A stretch of 6,831 nt of DNA from Rhodocyclaceae bacterium (GTDB lineage Bacteria > Pseudomonadota > Gammaproteobacteria > Burkholderiales > Rhodocyclaceae). The stretch covers positions 1 to 6,831 of the forward strand of contig JAUYFZ010000286.1 of assembly GCA_030689585.1 (NCBI GenBank), given 5' to 3'. Positions 1 through 6,660 of the stretch are shown here, in pieces. A program made the translations under genes and the position numbers. The notes under the pieces are model-generated. The model searched no databases. It saw only the letters and a program-made list of their open reading frames with translations, and was not told the DNA's origin. Position 1 is the first letter of the stretch, and each line of letters starts with the position of its first letter.

Positions 1-42
1 AGCTCCTCCCCCTTCAAGGGGGAGGTTGGGAGGGGGATGGGG
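1..42 (-). repeat. Palindromic C/G-rich repeat unit, inverted copy
   Basis: Positions 5-14 and 16-25 form a perfect 10-bp inverted repeat around a single central base (15). It is followed by a G-rich tail (26-42). Read on the minus strand, the unit runs CCCCATCCCC, then a C-rich stretch, then the palindrome. It is the same element, in opposite orientation, as the one starting at 94: 20 of the 25 bases of 42-18 (minus strand) match 94-118. It may extend beyond the left edge. It lies downstream of zipA and could act as a transcription barrier, but it has no T-tract that would make it a classical terminator. Confidence 0.8.
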
Positions 43-93
43 AAAGTGTGATTCAAGTAAATTCAATCAGTTACAAATGTCGAGCAACTCTTA

Positions 94-205
94 CCCCATC
101 CCCACCCTAACCCTCCCCTTGAAGGGGAGGGAACTTTGTACAACCCTTCCCTTGAAGGGGAGGGAACTTTGTACAACCCTCCCCTTGAAGGGGATGGGAT
201 TGGGG
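94..205 (+). repeat. Palindromic C/G-rich repeat unit, direct copy with internal tandem expansion
   Basis: The unit starts with CCCCATCCCCACCCTAA and leads into a palindrome (111-131) of the form CCCTCCCCTT-G-AAGGGGAGGG. The palindrome core is then present three times (see the tandem repeat entry), and the unit ends with a G-rich arm, GGGATGGGATTGGGG. Together with 1-42 it makes an inverted pair separated by about 51 bp of ordinary A/T-richer sequence. That geometry resembles a REPIN (two REP-like palindromes in inverted orientation) or a small non-autonomous element. The assignment to such a class is inference; the repeats themselves are directly visible. Confidence 0.75.
111..198 (+). repeat. 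33-bp tandem repeat, about 2.7 copies
   Basis: Units lie at 111-143, 144-176 and 177-198 (partial). The first two differ at one base (CCCTCCCC versus CCCTTCCC). Each full unit is a 21-bp palindrome (CCCTCCCCTT-G-AAGGGGAGGG) followed by AACTTTGTACAA, which itself contains the 8-bp palindrome TTGTACAA. The third copy lacks the AACTTTGTACAA part and changes to GGGATGGG. Because 33 is a multiple of three, an open frame through it (26-253) encodes an 11-residue repeat, but nothing suggests that frame is a gene. Confidence 0.9.
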
Positions 206-313
206 CCGTGGCGCATTGCATTGATCTATATAGTTATTTCGACTTATGGGTAATGGAATGGGCTTGACTGGATGCCAAACAAACTTCGATATTCTTCGAT
301 GTTTTTTGCAACA
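206..313. other. Non-coding stretch between repeat cluster and zipA
   Basis: I see no gene, RNA or convincing promoter here. The only structure is a short A/T-rich inverted repeat, GATGTT (298-303) and AACATC (310-315). It overlaps the zipA stop codon and has no following T-run on the minus strand, so it is at best a weak terminator. In many beta- and gammaproteobacteria ligA follows zipA; no part of ligA is present here. Confidence 0.6.
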
Positions 314-1315
314 TCATGAAAATAGCCGCAATGCACGGATGCTACCGGCAGGGATTTGATGGGAGGCCATTTTTTTCTGAACTTCGCTGATCCGGGTGCG
401 GATGGTGGCAATCATTTCTTCTGTGAGAGGATGTTTCTGCATATCGACTAACTGTCCGCCTTGCTCCCGAATCAGCCTTCGGGCATCGTCCAGTATTCTG
501 TCGAATGACTCCAGACCGTCCGACTGCTGGGTGACATCCAGAAGAAACGGGATCATTGAGCCTTGTTGTCCTTTGGGAACGACACCGATTTCGAGTTGAA
601 TATCCACGCCAGCACAAAATTCGTCGAGCGATCTGGCGTGGAGAAGAATTCCATCCGATGACGGGATTTCAACAAGACCAGAAAACTTCCGAGTGACCTG
701 CCGTACGCCTTCAAAGAACACCGACAAATCGCTGTCTGTAACCGGGCCTCGACGATCCGCCAATTGAAGTGAAACGCGCACTTTGGAATAACGGTGGGTG
801 TCATGGGCATTGAGTTGATGCCACTGGGGTTGACGTTGGAAAGCGGATTCATCCAACCCCAACCAGGCTACAGGTTTTGCCAGACGCACCGCCCATTTGA
901 TCTGTTCTGACCAGAGGGCGGAAGCCGGGGCCGCTTTCGCAAATTCAATTGCAAGCGTGCAATCGACAATGTCATCGGCACATTCGGTAGGCAGGGGAGG
1001 CCGCAGGGGATCTGTGGAAAGAACGGGGGAAGGATTAGAGGAAGAAGCGGAGGAAAGGGCGGAAGAAGAAGCGGGGGGCGATGAAATAGGGGGCCGATCA
1101 CGATGTTGAGATTCAGGAAATTGGGATGACTCCCCTATTTCCTGAATTTCCGGTTCTACTTTTTGATCGGAGGCCATCAACACGTCGGGTCGCTTATCAG
1201 GAAAGACCTTTTGTACCCATTTCTGGTGAACATGCTCTTGCCAGAGGTTATAAACCCAGACCATGGTCACGGCCACGACACAAAACAAGAAGAGTGATAA
1301 TTGGAATTCGTTCAT
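314..1315 (-). CDS. zipA: Cell division protein ZipA (betaproteobacterial type)
   Basis: ZipA is an inner-membrane protein that binds the C-terminal tail of FtsZ and tethers the early Z-ring to the membrane. The 333-residue product has the expected layout. A single N-terminal membrane helix (about residues 5-24, FQLSLFLFCVVAVTMVWVY) has almost no periplasmic part. A charged and then Pro/Ser-rich flexible linker follows (about 40-110, with a run of serines around 78-100). The rest is a folded C-terminal domain (about 112-333). Motifs there fit betaproteobacterial ZipA as I know it: LQLADRRG (183-190), LDEFCAGVDIQ (230-240), FDRILDDAR (271-279), GGQLVD (286-291) and a final IRALRLFS. The ATG overlaps the smc stop codon by 4 bp (ATGA), and an AGAGGT sequence sits 3 nt upstream, so translation is probably coupled to smc. 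The smc-zipA order is a conserved neighbourhood. The C-terminal half is divergent from E. coli ZipA, so the family call rests on motifs plus context. Confidence 0.88.
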   Translation of the reverse strand: MNEFQLSLFLFCVVAVTMVWVYNLWQEHVHQKWVQKVFPDKRPDVLMASDQKVEPEIQEIGESSQFPESQHRDRPPISSPPASSSALSSASSSNPSPVLSTDPLRPPLPTECADDIVDCTLAIEFAKAAPASALWSEQIKWAVRLAKPVAWLGLDESAFQRQPQWHQLNAHDTHRYSKVRVSLQLADRRGPVTDSDLSVFFEGVRQVTRKFSGLVEIPSSDGILLHARSLDEFCAGVDIQLEIGVVPKGQQGSMIPFLLDVTQQSDGLESFDRILDDARRLIREQGGQLVDMQKHPLTEEMIATIRTRISEVQKKMASHQIPAGSIRALRLFS

Positions 1316-4300
1316 GTGACCTCTTTTGTCGCCATTCTGAGAGCTTCTTCCATATCCACTTCCACAACACGCGAAACCCCCTGTTCCCGCATGGTCACCC
1401 CGATGAGTTGCTGGGCCATTTCCATGGCAATTTTATTATGAGTAATGAAAATAAATTGCGTCTCTTGTGACATACGCTTGACCAATTCACAGAACCGCTC
1501 GGTATTGGAATCGTCCAAAGGCGCGTCGACTTCATCCAGTAGACAGAAGGGGGCCGGGTTCAACTGGAACAGCGCGAACACCAAGGCAATGGCGGTGAGT
1601 GCTTTTTCACCCCCTGAAAGCAGGTGAATCGTCGAATTCTTTTTGCCCGGCGGTTGCGCCATGATCTGAATACCCGCATCGAGAATTTCTTCGCCCGTGA
1701 GTAACAACTTGGCATCCCCGCCGCCAAAAAGCTGCGGGAAAAGCGTGCCGAAGTGACCATTGACCGCGTCGTAGGTTTCCTGAAGCTGGCTGCGTGTTTC
1801 GCGGTCGATACGTCGAATGGCCTCTTCCAGCGTATGGATGGCGGTATTGAGGTCCGCCGACTGGGCATCCAGAAAGCCCTTGCGTTCCGTCGCCGTGGTC
1901 AGTTCTTCCAGTGCGGCCAGGTTCACGTGGCCCAACGCCTCACTTTCTGCGGTAAGCCGTGCAATGTCGCCCACCAAATGGCTTTCTTTAAGGCTAGGCA
2001 CCAGTTCTGGTGTTAAGGAATCCTCATCGGCAGCGGACTCTGTCAACCGTGCCTGAAATTGTTCTTCAGTCAGTTGCGATTCCTGCGCCTTGAGTTTCAA
2101 GGTGGTGATCTTGTCACGGGCAGGCTGTAACCCCTGTTCGAGTTTCAGCCGTTGCTCATCCATCAACCGCAGGTCGGCAGCGGCGGCTTCCAGCGCGTTA
2201 CGACAGGTCGAGAGTCGTTGTTCGCGTTCCTGTTTTCCTGTCAGGGCCGATTGCAACTGTTCCTGCAATACGGCATCGCTCAAGCCGGAAAGTTCAGATC
2301 GGGTGACCTCGGATTCTCCGGCGAGTCGGGTTAACTGACCGTTGGCTGTTTCACCCACCCGCGCATTCTCGGCGAGTCGCCCTACACATTCTCGTTCCGA
2401 AAATCCTGCCTCCTGAACTTCGCGAGACAGATGATGTTCCAGTGCCCGCGCTTCCCGTAACGTCACATCGGTTCGCCTTTGCACATCCAGTGCGCCCACC
2501 AGCCCTGCGCTGGCCGCTTCGAGTGCTGTTCGACAACGTACCAGCTCAGTTTCTGCACGGGTCATTTCATCGCGCTCGGATTGTTCGGCCTGCACCATGC
2601 CTTCCATTTCCTGCGTAAGCCTTCCAGCACGTTCCTCATATCGCGTTTGAGCATCGCCCAGTTTGATCGCTTCGATGTGCGTTGCATGGGCACGTTGCTG
2701 GCCGATCTCCAAGGCACGACGGGCATCGGTAAGACGAGATTGCACATCAGCTAACACTCGCTCTGCCCCCTGTTGCGCTTCGCGTGCTTTCGTTTCTTCT
2801 TGCGTGCGAGCATCAATGGCGGTATCGAGTTCCTCGATCTCGCGCTGACGTTCGATGATCCCGTGCGTGCGAATGTCGGGGACATGCAGGTTCAACCCGC
2901 AAGGCGTGAGTCTATGTCCCTGGCGAGAAATGAAGTGACCCGTGCCTATTTTGTCGGCAAGGTTGAGATTGGGGTTGAGATTGTCAACGGTTTCAATCTC
3001 ACCGAGCCAATCATCGAGCACCGCTGACCAAGAAAGATCCGCACAGCGCACTTTGGCACGCAAAGAATTGGGGATCGAAGCGAGCGTTTCAGCCCCCGGT
3101 AATGCAAAAGCGAATGTCGTCGGTGGGGGGAACTGAAGTATTTCACGCGCTTTGATCTCGTCGACCGGCAAAGCAGACAAGCGTTCACGTAACACCGCTT
3201 CCACCGCAGTTTCCCAACCCGGTTCCACCTCGATAGCCTGCCATAAGGGGTTCAGATCAGAAAGCCCACGAGCTTTCAACCATTGACCGATTTCGCCACT
3301 GGGACGAACGCGCTCTTGAAGCTGTTTCAACGCTTCTCGGCGGGCGCGTGCTTCGGTCGCCCCTTTGTGGGCATGAGCGAGTTGCTCACGGGCCGCACGC
3401 AACCGCGCTTCACTGTCGGGCAGGTCTTTCTGTAAATGGCCCAAATTTTCCTGCTGCCCCTGCAAAGCGGTTTGCGCTTGAGATTCCGCGGCACGGACAG
3501 CAGCCAGTTGTTCCGGATTAACAGGGACGAGCGCGCTCAATTCCTGAGTCAATCGTGCATGACGTTCTTCCAGATTTTTCAAGGCACGAATCGCATGGCC
3601 CCGATCTGCCTCGGCGAGTCGTGCATGAGCCTGTGCTTCATTTTGGGCCGTTCGTGCTTCGGCCACGGCCACCCCTGCCGCTTGCACCGCTGCGTCCACT
3701 TCTGGCAGATGAGCCGCCGCTTCTGCATGGCGAACCACCGCCTGCCCCGCCCGATCACGGGAATGGGTCAGCAGGGACTGCCAGCGAAATTCTTCCTGTT
3801 CGACTCGAACCACCTCATCGGACCAGTGTTTTGTCTCGACCTCCAATTGCGCAAGCCGCGTTTCCAAGCGAGCACGCGAATCGCGCACATGATGGATGTC
3901 CGATTCCAGCCGACGCACTTCAGCGTGCGCAGAGGCCATATCGGATTGCGCCGCATGGACGCTATCTGAAGCGGCGAAGTGAACAGCACGAGCCGATTCC
4001 ACACGCGCTTCGGTTTCGCGCAACGAAGCCGTTTCCGCTTCTACACGATTGATGGCTTCTTCCACCAGCCGAGCCTGACGTGCACACTCTGCGTGGGCAT
4101 CGTTGCGTTTTTTCAACCACAGAAGATTCTGACGACGAAACAATTCGTCCTGCAAGGTGCGGTATTGATGAGCGACTTCAGCCTGCTGGGTCAATCGATC
4201 AATCTGCCCGGCCAATTCGCCCCGAATATCTTCGACGCGCGCCAGATTTTCACGGGAACCTTCTAACCGATAACCGGTTTCCTTTCGGCGTTCCTTATAT

Positions 4301-4815
4301 TTCGTGACCCCCGCCGCTTCTTCAAGAAAAAACCGCAGGTCTTCCGGCTTGGCCTCGACAATGCGAGAAATCATCCCCTGCCCGATGATGGCATAAGCAC
4401 GCGGCCCTAACCCTGTGCCAAGGAAAAGGTCGATGACATCACGTCGACGAACATGCAGGTTATTGATGTAATAGTTGGAATTACCCGCACGGTCGAGCAC
4501 CCGCTTGACGGTGACCTCTGCATATTGCGACCACTGACCGGCCGCACGTCCCTGTGCGTTGTCGAAAAAAAGTTCAACACTGGCTCGACTAACTTCCTTA
4601 CGTCCACCGGAACCTTTGAAGATCACATCCTGAATCGACTCCCCCCGCAATTCGGAAGCTTTGGATTCGCCCAAGACCCAGCGCACCGCATCGATGATGT
4701 TAGATTTTCCACAACCATTAGGCCCGACCACGCCCACCCGCGCACCGGGGAACAACACGGTGGTCGGTTCTACAAAGGATTTAAAGCCGGAAAGTTTGAG
4801 TTTGAGGAGGCGCAC
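1312..4815 (-). CDS. smc: Chromosome partition protein SMC
   Basis: SMC is the ATPase of bacterial condensin. It works with the kleisin ScpA and with ScpB (neither in this window) to extrude DNA loops and organise newly replicated chromosomes. With the GTG start the product is 1167 residues, normal for the family. Walker A is GPNGCGKS (31-38). Two long coiled coils (about 165-500 and 650-1010) flank a hinge (about 500-650, including the PLWQAIEVEPGWETAVEAVL stretch). The ABC signature is LLSGGEKAL (from 1065), Walker B is FCLLDEVDAPLDD (about 1090-1102, catalytic Glu 1095) and the switch His is in FITHN (about 1126). The GTG at 4815 is preferred because it gives M-RLLKLKLSGFKSF, where SMC proteins normally begin. 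An in-frame ATG at 4845 would add [10 protein letters not shown]; it has a GAGG sequence 8 nt upstream and would overlap queF, so it remains possible. A 12-bp in-frame duplication lies in the hinge (2961-2984). The gene is cotranscribed with zipA. Confidence 0.96.
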   Translation of the reverse strand: MRLLKLKLSGFKSFVEPTTVLFPGARVGVVGPNGCGKSNIIDAVRWVLGESKASELRGESIQDVIFKGSGGRKEVSRASVELFFDNAQGRAAGQWSQYAEVTVKRVLDRAGNSNYYINNLHVRRRDVIDLFLGTGLGPRAYAIIGQGMISRIVEAKPEDLRFFLEEAAGVTKYKERRKETGYRLEGSRENLARVEDIRGELAGQIDRLTQQAEVAHQYRTLQDELFRRQNLLWLKKRNDAHAECARQARLVEEAINRVEAETASLRETEARVESARAVHFAASDSVHAAQSDMASAHAEVRRLESDIHHVRDSRARLETRLAQLEVETKHWSDEVVRVEQEEFRWQSLLTHSRDRAGQAVVRHAEAAAHLPEVDAAVQAAGVAVAEARTAQNEAQAHARLAEADRGHAIRALKNLEERHARLTQELSALVPVNPEQLAAVRAAESQAQTALQGQQENLGHLQKDLPDSEARLRAAREQLAHAHKGATEARARREALKQLQERVRPSGEIGQWLKARGLSDLNPLWQAIEVEPGWETAVEAVLRERLSALPVDEIKAREILQFPPPTTFAFALPGAETLASIPNSLRAKVRCADLSWSAVLDDWLGEIETVDNLNPNLNLADKIGTGHFISRQGHRLTPCGLNLHVPDIRTHGIIERQREIEELDTAIDARTQEETKAREAQQGAERVLADVQSRLTDARRALEIGQQRAHATHIEAIKLGDAQTRYEERAGRLTQEMEGMVQAEQSERDEMTRAETELVRCRTALEAASAGLVGALDVQRRTDVTLREARALEHHLSREVQEAGFSERECVGRLAENARVGETANGQLTRLAGESEVTRSELSGLSDAVLQEQLQSALTGKQEREQRLSTCRNALEAAAADLRLMDEQRLKLEQGLQPARDKITTLKLKAQESQLTEEQFQARLTESAADEDSLTPELVPSLKESHLVGDIARLTAESEALGHVNLAALEELTTATERKGFLDAQSADLNTAIHTLEEAIRRIDRETRSQLQETYDAVNGHFGTLFPQLFGGGDAKLLLTGEEILDAGIQIMAQPPGKKNSTIHLLSGGEKALTAIALVFALFQLNPAPFCLLDEVDAPLDDSNTERFCELVKRMSQETQFIFITHNKIAMEMAQQLIGVTMREQGVSRVVEVDMEEALRMATKEVT
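1319..1324 (-). promoter_or_regulatory. Ribosome binding site of zipA
   Basis: On the minus strand AGAGGT lies 3 nt before the zipA ATG, inside the last codons of smc. It supports the chosen ATG and reinitiation or coupled translation from smc. Confidence 0.6.
2961..2984 (-). repeat. 12-bp tandem duplication inside the smc hinge
   Basis: Two adjacent 12-bp units on the plus strand (GGTTGAGATTGG at 2961-2972 and GGTTGAGATTGT at 2973-2984) match at 11 of 12 positions. On the coding strand they give NLNP then NLNL, within VDNLNPNLNLADKI. The duplication is in frame and looks like replication slippage in the hinge domain. Confidence 0.8.
4802..4807 (+). promoter_or_regulatory. Possible -35 box of the queF-bioH-bioC operon
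   Basis: TTGAGG matches TTGACA at 4 of 6 positions and is 16 bp upstream of the plus-strand TATAAT (4824-4829). It lies within the first codons of smc. The nearby GAGGAGG (4804-4810) looks like a Shine-Dalgarno sequence but is 25 nt from the queF ATG and upstream of the -10. It therefore cannot serve queF if this promoter is the one used. Confidence 0.4.
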
Positions 4816-4821
4816 CGGCCC

Positions 4822-4829
4822 ATTATAAT
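4822..4829. promoter_or_regulatory. Palindromic shared -10 element for divergent smc and queF transcription
   Basis: ATTATAAT is its own reverse complement. It therefore gives a consensus TATAAT on the plus strand (4824-4829) and on the minus strand (4827-4822). On each strand exactly 6 nt separate the hexamer from the start codon (queF ATG at 4836, smc GTG at 4815), and both start codons lie 10.5 bp from the dyad centre. Sigma70 promoters normally start transcription about 7 nt past the -10, so both RNAs would begin at the start codon. Only the plus direction has a recognisable -35 (see next entry). For the minus direction I see no -35 at the right distance and no extended TGn. The hexamers are directly visible; promoter activity is inferred. 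Confidence 0.65.
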
Positions 4830-4835
4830 TGAGCC

Positions 4836-5249
4836 ATGAACACACGCCCTCTTCTCATTGAAACCTTCCCGAATCCGGCCTCGCATCGGGACTATGCCAT
4901 TCACATGGAAATACCGGAATTTACCTGCTTGTGCCCAAAAACTGGCCAGCCGGATTTTGCTGTTTTAACGTTAGATTACGTTCCTGACCAGCTTTGCGTG
5001 GAACTGAAAAGCCTGAAGCTCTACATTTGGGGTTTTCGCAACGAAGGGCATTTTCACGAAGATGTCACCAACCGCATTCTCGACGATATGATCGCAGCGG
5101 TCAGCCCCCGATTCATGCGATGGACCGCCCGTTTTTTCGTGCGAGGCGGAATATTCACCACCGTCACGGTTGAACACAGGAAACCCGGTTGGGTACCGAT
5201 GCAACCCATTGAATTACAAAAATTCGACCCTCAATCCAATACGCGGTGA
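4836..5249 (+). CDS. queF: NADPH-dependent 7-cyano-7-deazaguanine reductase (preQ0 reductase), type I
   Basis: QueF reduces the nitrile of preQ0 to the primary amine preQ1 in two NADPH-dependent steps. preQ1 is then inserted by Tgt into the wobble position of GUN-anticodon tRNAs on the way to queuosine. The 137-residue product is the short, single-domain (B. subtilis-like) form rather than the two-domain E. coli form. Key residues align with the B. subtilis enzyme: catalytic Cys33 in [12 protein letters not shown], Asp40 seven residues on, the QueF motif E56-LKSLKLY (substrate and NADPH binding) and Glu75 in HFHED. The ATG is chosen because ETFPNP follows within the usual distance. No Shine-Dalgarno sequence is close to it, which fits leaderless initiation from the -10 at 4824-4829. 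The gene is first in an operon and its TGA overlaps the next start by 4 bp. No other queuosine gene is in the window. Confidence 0.95.
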   Translation: MNTRPLLIETFPNPASHRDYAIHMEIPEFTCLCPKTGQPDFAVLTLDYVPDQLCVELKSLKLYIWGFRNEGHFHEDVTNRILDDMIAAVSPRFMRWTARFFVRGGIFTTVTVEHRKPGWVPMQPIELQKFDPQSNTR

Positions 5250-5857
5250 GTGTGATCTTTTTCTCGGGTTGGGGATTCGATCAACGTGTCTTCCAACCCA
5301 TCGCAGACAGGATCGGACCTCGCTCAGAATCCATCGTATGCGGCTGGTCATTGGGTGCCTTGCGGGCGATGCAACAAGCCGCCCGTCATCCAGCCAGTAT
5401 TGATCGGCTGATCCTCATCGGGGCGACACCGCGCTTCGTACAATCCCAAGATTGGCCCGATGCTCAGCCGCTCAGTTTGTTGGAAGATTTTGCCCAGGCC
5501 ATCATCGACGATTCCACCGCCGCCTTACGTCGCTTTACCACGCTGATGAATGCCGGTGATCGTCCTACCACCCGACAAGCCTTGGCATTACTCGCCCCTG
5601 AGGATCAAGCGACACTGGCCGTTGGACTAACAGAACTGCGTGAATGCGATTTACGCCACAAAGTTCCCACCATTAAAACCCCCACCTTGTTGCTACAGGG
5701 TGAAAACGACCCCTTAATGCCACTTGCCGCAGCACAATGGTTAGCCACGCATCTGCCCCATGCTCGGTTGCACATCTTTCCGAAGACGGCCCACGCGCCC
5801 CATCTTTCCCAACCGGATGCCGTGGCCGAAGTTATCAGCGATTTCTTACATGAATAA
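5246..5857 (+). CDS. bioH: Compact BioH-like alpha/beta hydrolase, probable pimeloyl-ACP methyl ester esterase
   Basis: BioH removes the methyl group from pimeloyl-ACP methyl ester, ending chain extension so that BioF can start biotin ring assembly. The 203-residue product has the nucleophile motif GWSLGA (Ser35), Asp155 in ENDPLMP and His183 in TAHAPH, giving a complete triad in the right order. It also has the oxyanion-side SGWGF motif (7-11) and a BioH-like cap: [14 protein letters not shown] from 69, then a helical stretch. E. coli BioH is about 256 residues. The difference is mainly between GWG and the nucleophile: about 27 residues here against about 62 in E. coli, so a core strand and helix seem to be missing. 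The GTG start overlaps the queF stop (GTGA) and lacks a clear Shine-Dalgarno sequence, so translation is probably coupled. The immediately following bioC supports the role strongly. It could instead be an isofunctional esterase such as the BioG group, but the GWSLG and AHAP motifs favour BioH. Confidence 0.82.
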   Translation: MSVIFFSGWGFDQRVFQPIADRIGPRSESIVCGWSLGALRAMQQAARHPASIDRLILIGATPRFVQSQDWPDAQPLSLLEDFAQAIIDDSTAALRRFTTLMNAGDRPTTRQALALLAPEDQATLAVGLTELRECDLRHKVPTIKTPTLLLQGENDPLMPLAAAQWLATHLPHARLHIFPKTAHAPHLSQPDAVAEVISDFLHE

Positions 5858-6608
5858 AGTGCGAATCGCTTTCGATCGTGCCGCGCCTCGCTACGACGAA
5901 GCGGCCGCATTGCAACGAGAAGTCGGCACCTTGTTGCTGCAATCGATACCAACGTGCCCCGCCGATACCATCCTCGATACAGGTTGTGGCACAGGACACG
6001 GCACGCAATTGCTTCGCACCCGCTGGCCGCAAGCACGCCTCATCGCCTCCGATTTCGCATTTTCCATGCTACGCACTGCCGGAGGGGGCGTCTGTGCCGA
6101 TCTTGAAAGGCTTCCTTTTGCCGCCCGCACCTTCGATCTTTATTGGTCGAACCTCGCGTTCCAGTGGTGCGACGGAGAACGTGCCGTTTCCGAGGCCGCC
6201 CGCGTCCTCATACCCGGTGGACGATTAGCGGTAAGCAGTCTGGCCCCCGGCACGTTGGCCGAACTCGACTCTGTTTTTTCCGGACTCGATTCCCATCGCC
6301 ACGTGCTTGATTTCGCCCCCGCCCAAACGCTAACCCATGCCTGTCATGCCGCAGGTTTCCAAGAAGTAACGCTCAATACGGTAACTTTGCGTTGTTATCA
6401 CCCTGATTTGAAATCATTACTACACTCGCTCAAATCCTTGGGAGCTAATCAGGTCGGCTCCCATCGTCGCCTAGGGCTTTTGGGACGGCGCGGGTGGCAG
6501 ACCCTCGAAGGACGGTACGAAGCATTGCGAAGTGCAGAAGGACTACCGGTGACTTACGAAGTGGTGGTGTGCACGGCGAAACATGATCCGTCAGGAAAGT
6601 TAGCTTGA
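5850..6608 (+). CDS. bioC: Malonyl-ACP O-methyltransferase BioC
   Basis: BioC transfers a methyl group from S-adenosylmethionine to the free carboxyl of malonyl-ACP. The disguised primer then goes through two rounds of fatty acid elongation to give pimeloyl-ACP methyl ester, the BioH substrate. The 252-residue product matches the usual length. The N-terminal family signature is IAFDRAAPRYDEAAALQREV (6-25). SAM motif I is ILDTGCGTGHGT (41-52), and an acidic residue (Asp68, IASDFAFSML) follows for the ribose. CADLERLPF lies at 82-90 and the diagnostic WSNLAFQWC at 99-107, close to WSNLAVQWC in E. coli BioC. The ATG at 5850 is chosen because the family signature starts there; upstream in-frame starts such as 5760 would lie inside bioH and add unrelated sequence. 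It overlaps bioH by 8 bp and has no strong Shine-Dalgarno sequence, so coupling is likely. bioF, bioA, bioD and bioB are not in the window. Confidence 0.95.
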   Translation: MNKVRIAFDRAAPRYDEAAALQREVGTLLLQSIPTCPADTILDTGCGTGHGTQLLRTRWPQARLIASDFAFSMLRTAGGGVCADLERLPFAARTFDLYWSNLAFQWCDGERAVSEAARVLIPGGRLAVSSLAPGTLAELDSVFSGLDSHRHVLDFAPAQTLTHACHAAGFQEVTLNTVTLRCYHPDLKSLLHSLKSLGANQVGSHRRLGLLGRRGWQTLEGRYEALRSAEGLPVTYEVVVCTAKHDPSGKLA

Positions 6609-6660
6609 ACTAACTCGCATGGTCACGAAGCCCACCCCTGTCACATGAAATCCGTTAAAT

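Noticed and set aside
132..176. CTTTGTACAA resembles the core of engineered Gateway att sites
   Set aside because: The match is only about nine bases, occurs inside a natural tandem repeat, and has no vector sequence around it.
111..198. Possible CRISPR array
   Set aside because: The 33-bp units are directly adjacent with no unique spacers between them, and no cas gene is present.
26..253. Open frame of 75 codons with an 11-residue internal repeat (TLPLKGRELCT)
   Set aside because: It is read straight through the palindromic tandem repeat. The periodicity comes from the 33-bp DNA unit, and there is no ribosome binding site or recognisable protein feature.
3436..4052. Long plus-strand open frames opposite smc (177 and 165 codons)
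   Set aside because: They are antisense shadows of the smc coiled-coil region. The smc frame has clear family motifs at both ends, and these frames show none.
4891..4899. Extended -10-like TGGCATAGT on the minus strand inside queF, a possible alternative smc promoter
   Set aside because: It matches TATAAT at only 4 of 6 and has no convincing -35; kept only as an alternative if the palindromic -10 proves inactive for smc.
5760..5849. N-terminal extension of bioC from an upstream ATG at 5760
   Set aside because: The added 30 residues overlap bioH deeply and do not resemble BioC; the family signature begins directly at the ATG at 5850.
5605..6036. Minus-strand open frame of 143 codons across the bioH-bioC junction
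   Set aside because: Both plus-strand genes have strong motif support here, and the antisense frame has no recognisable feature.
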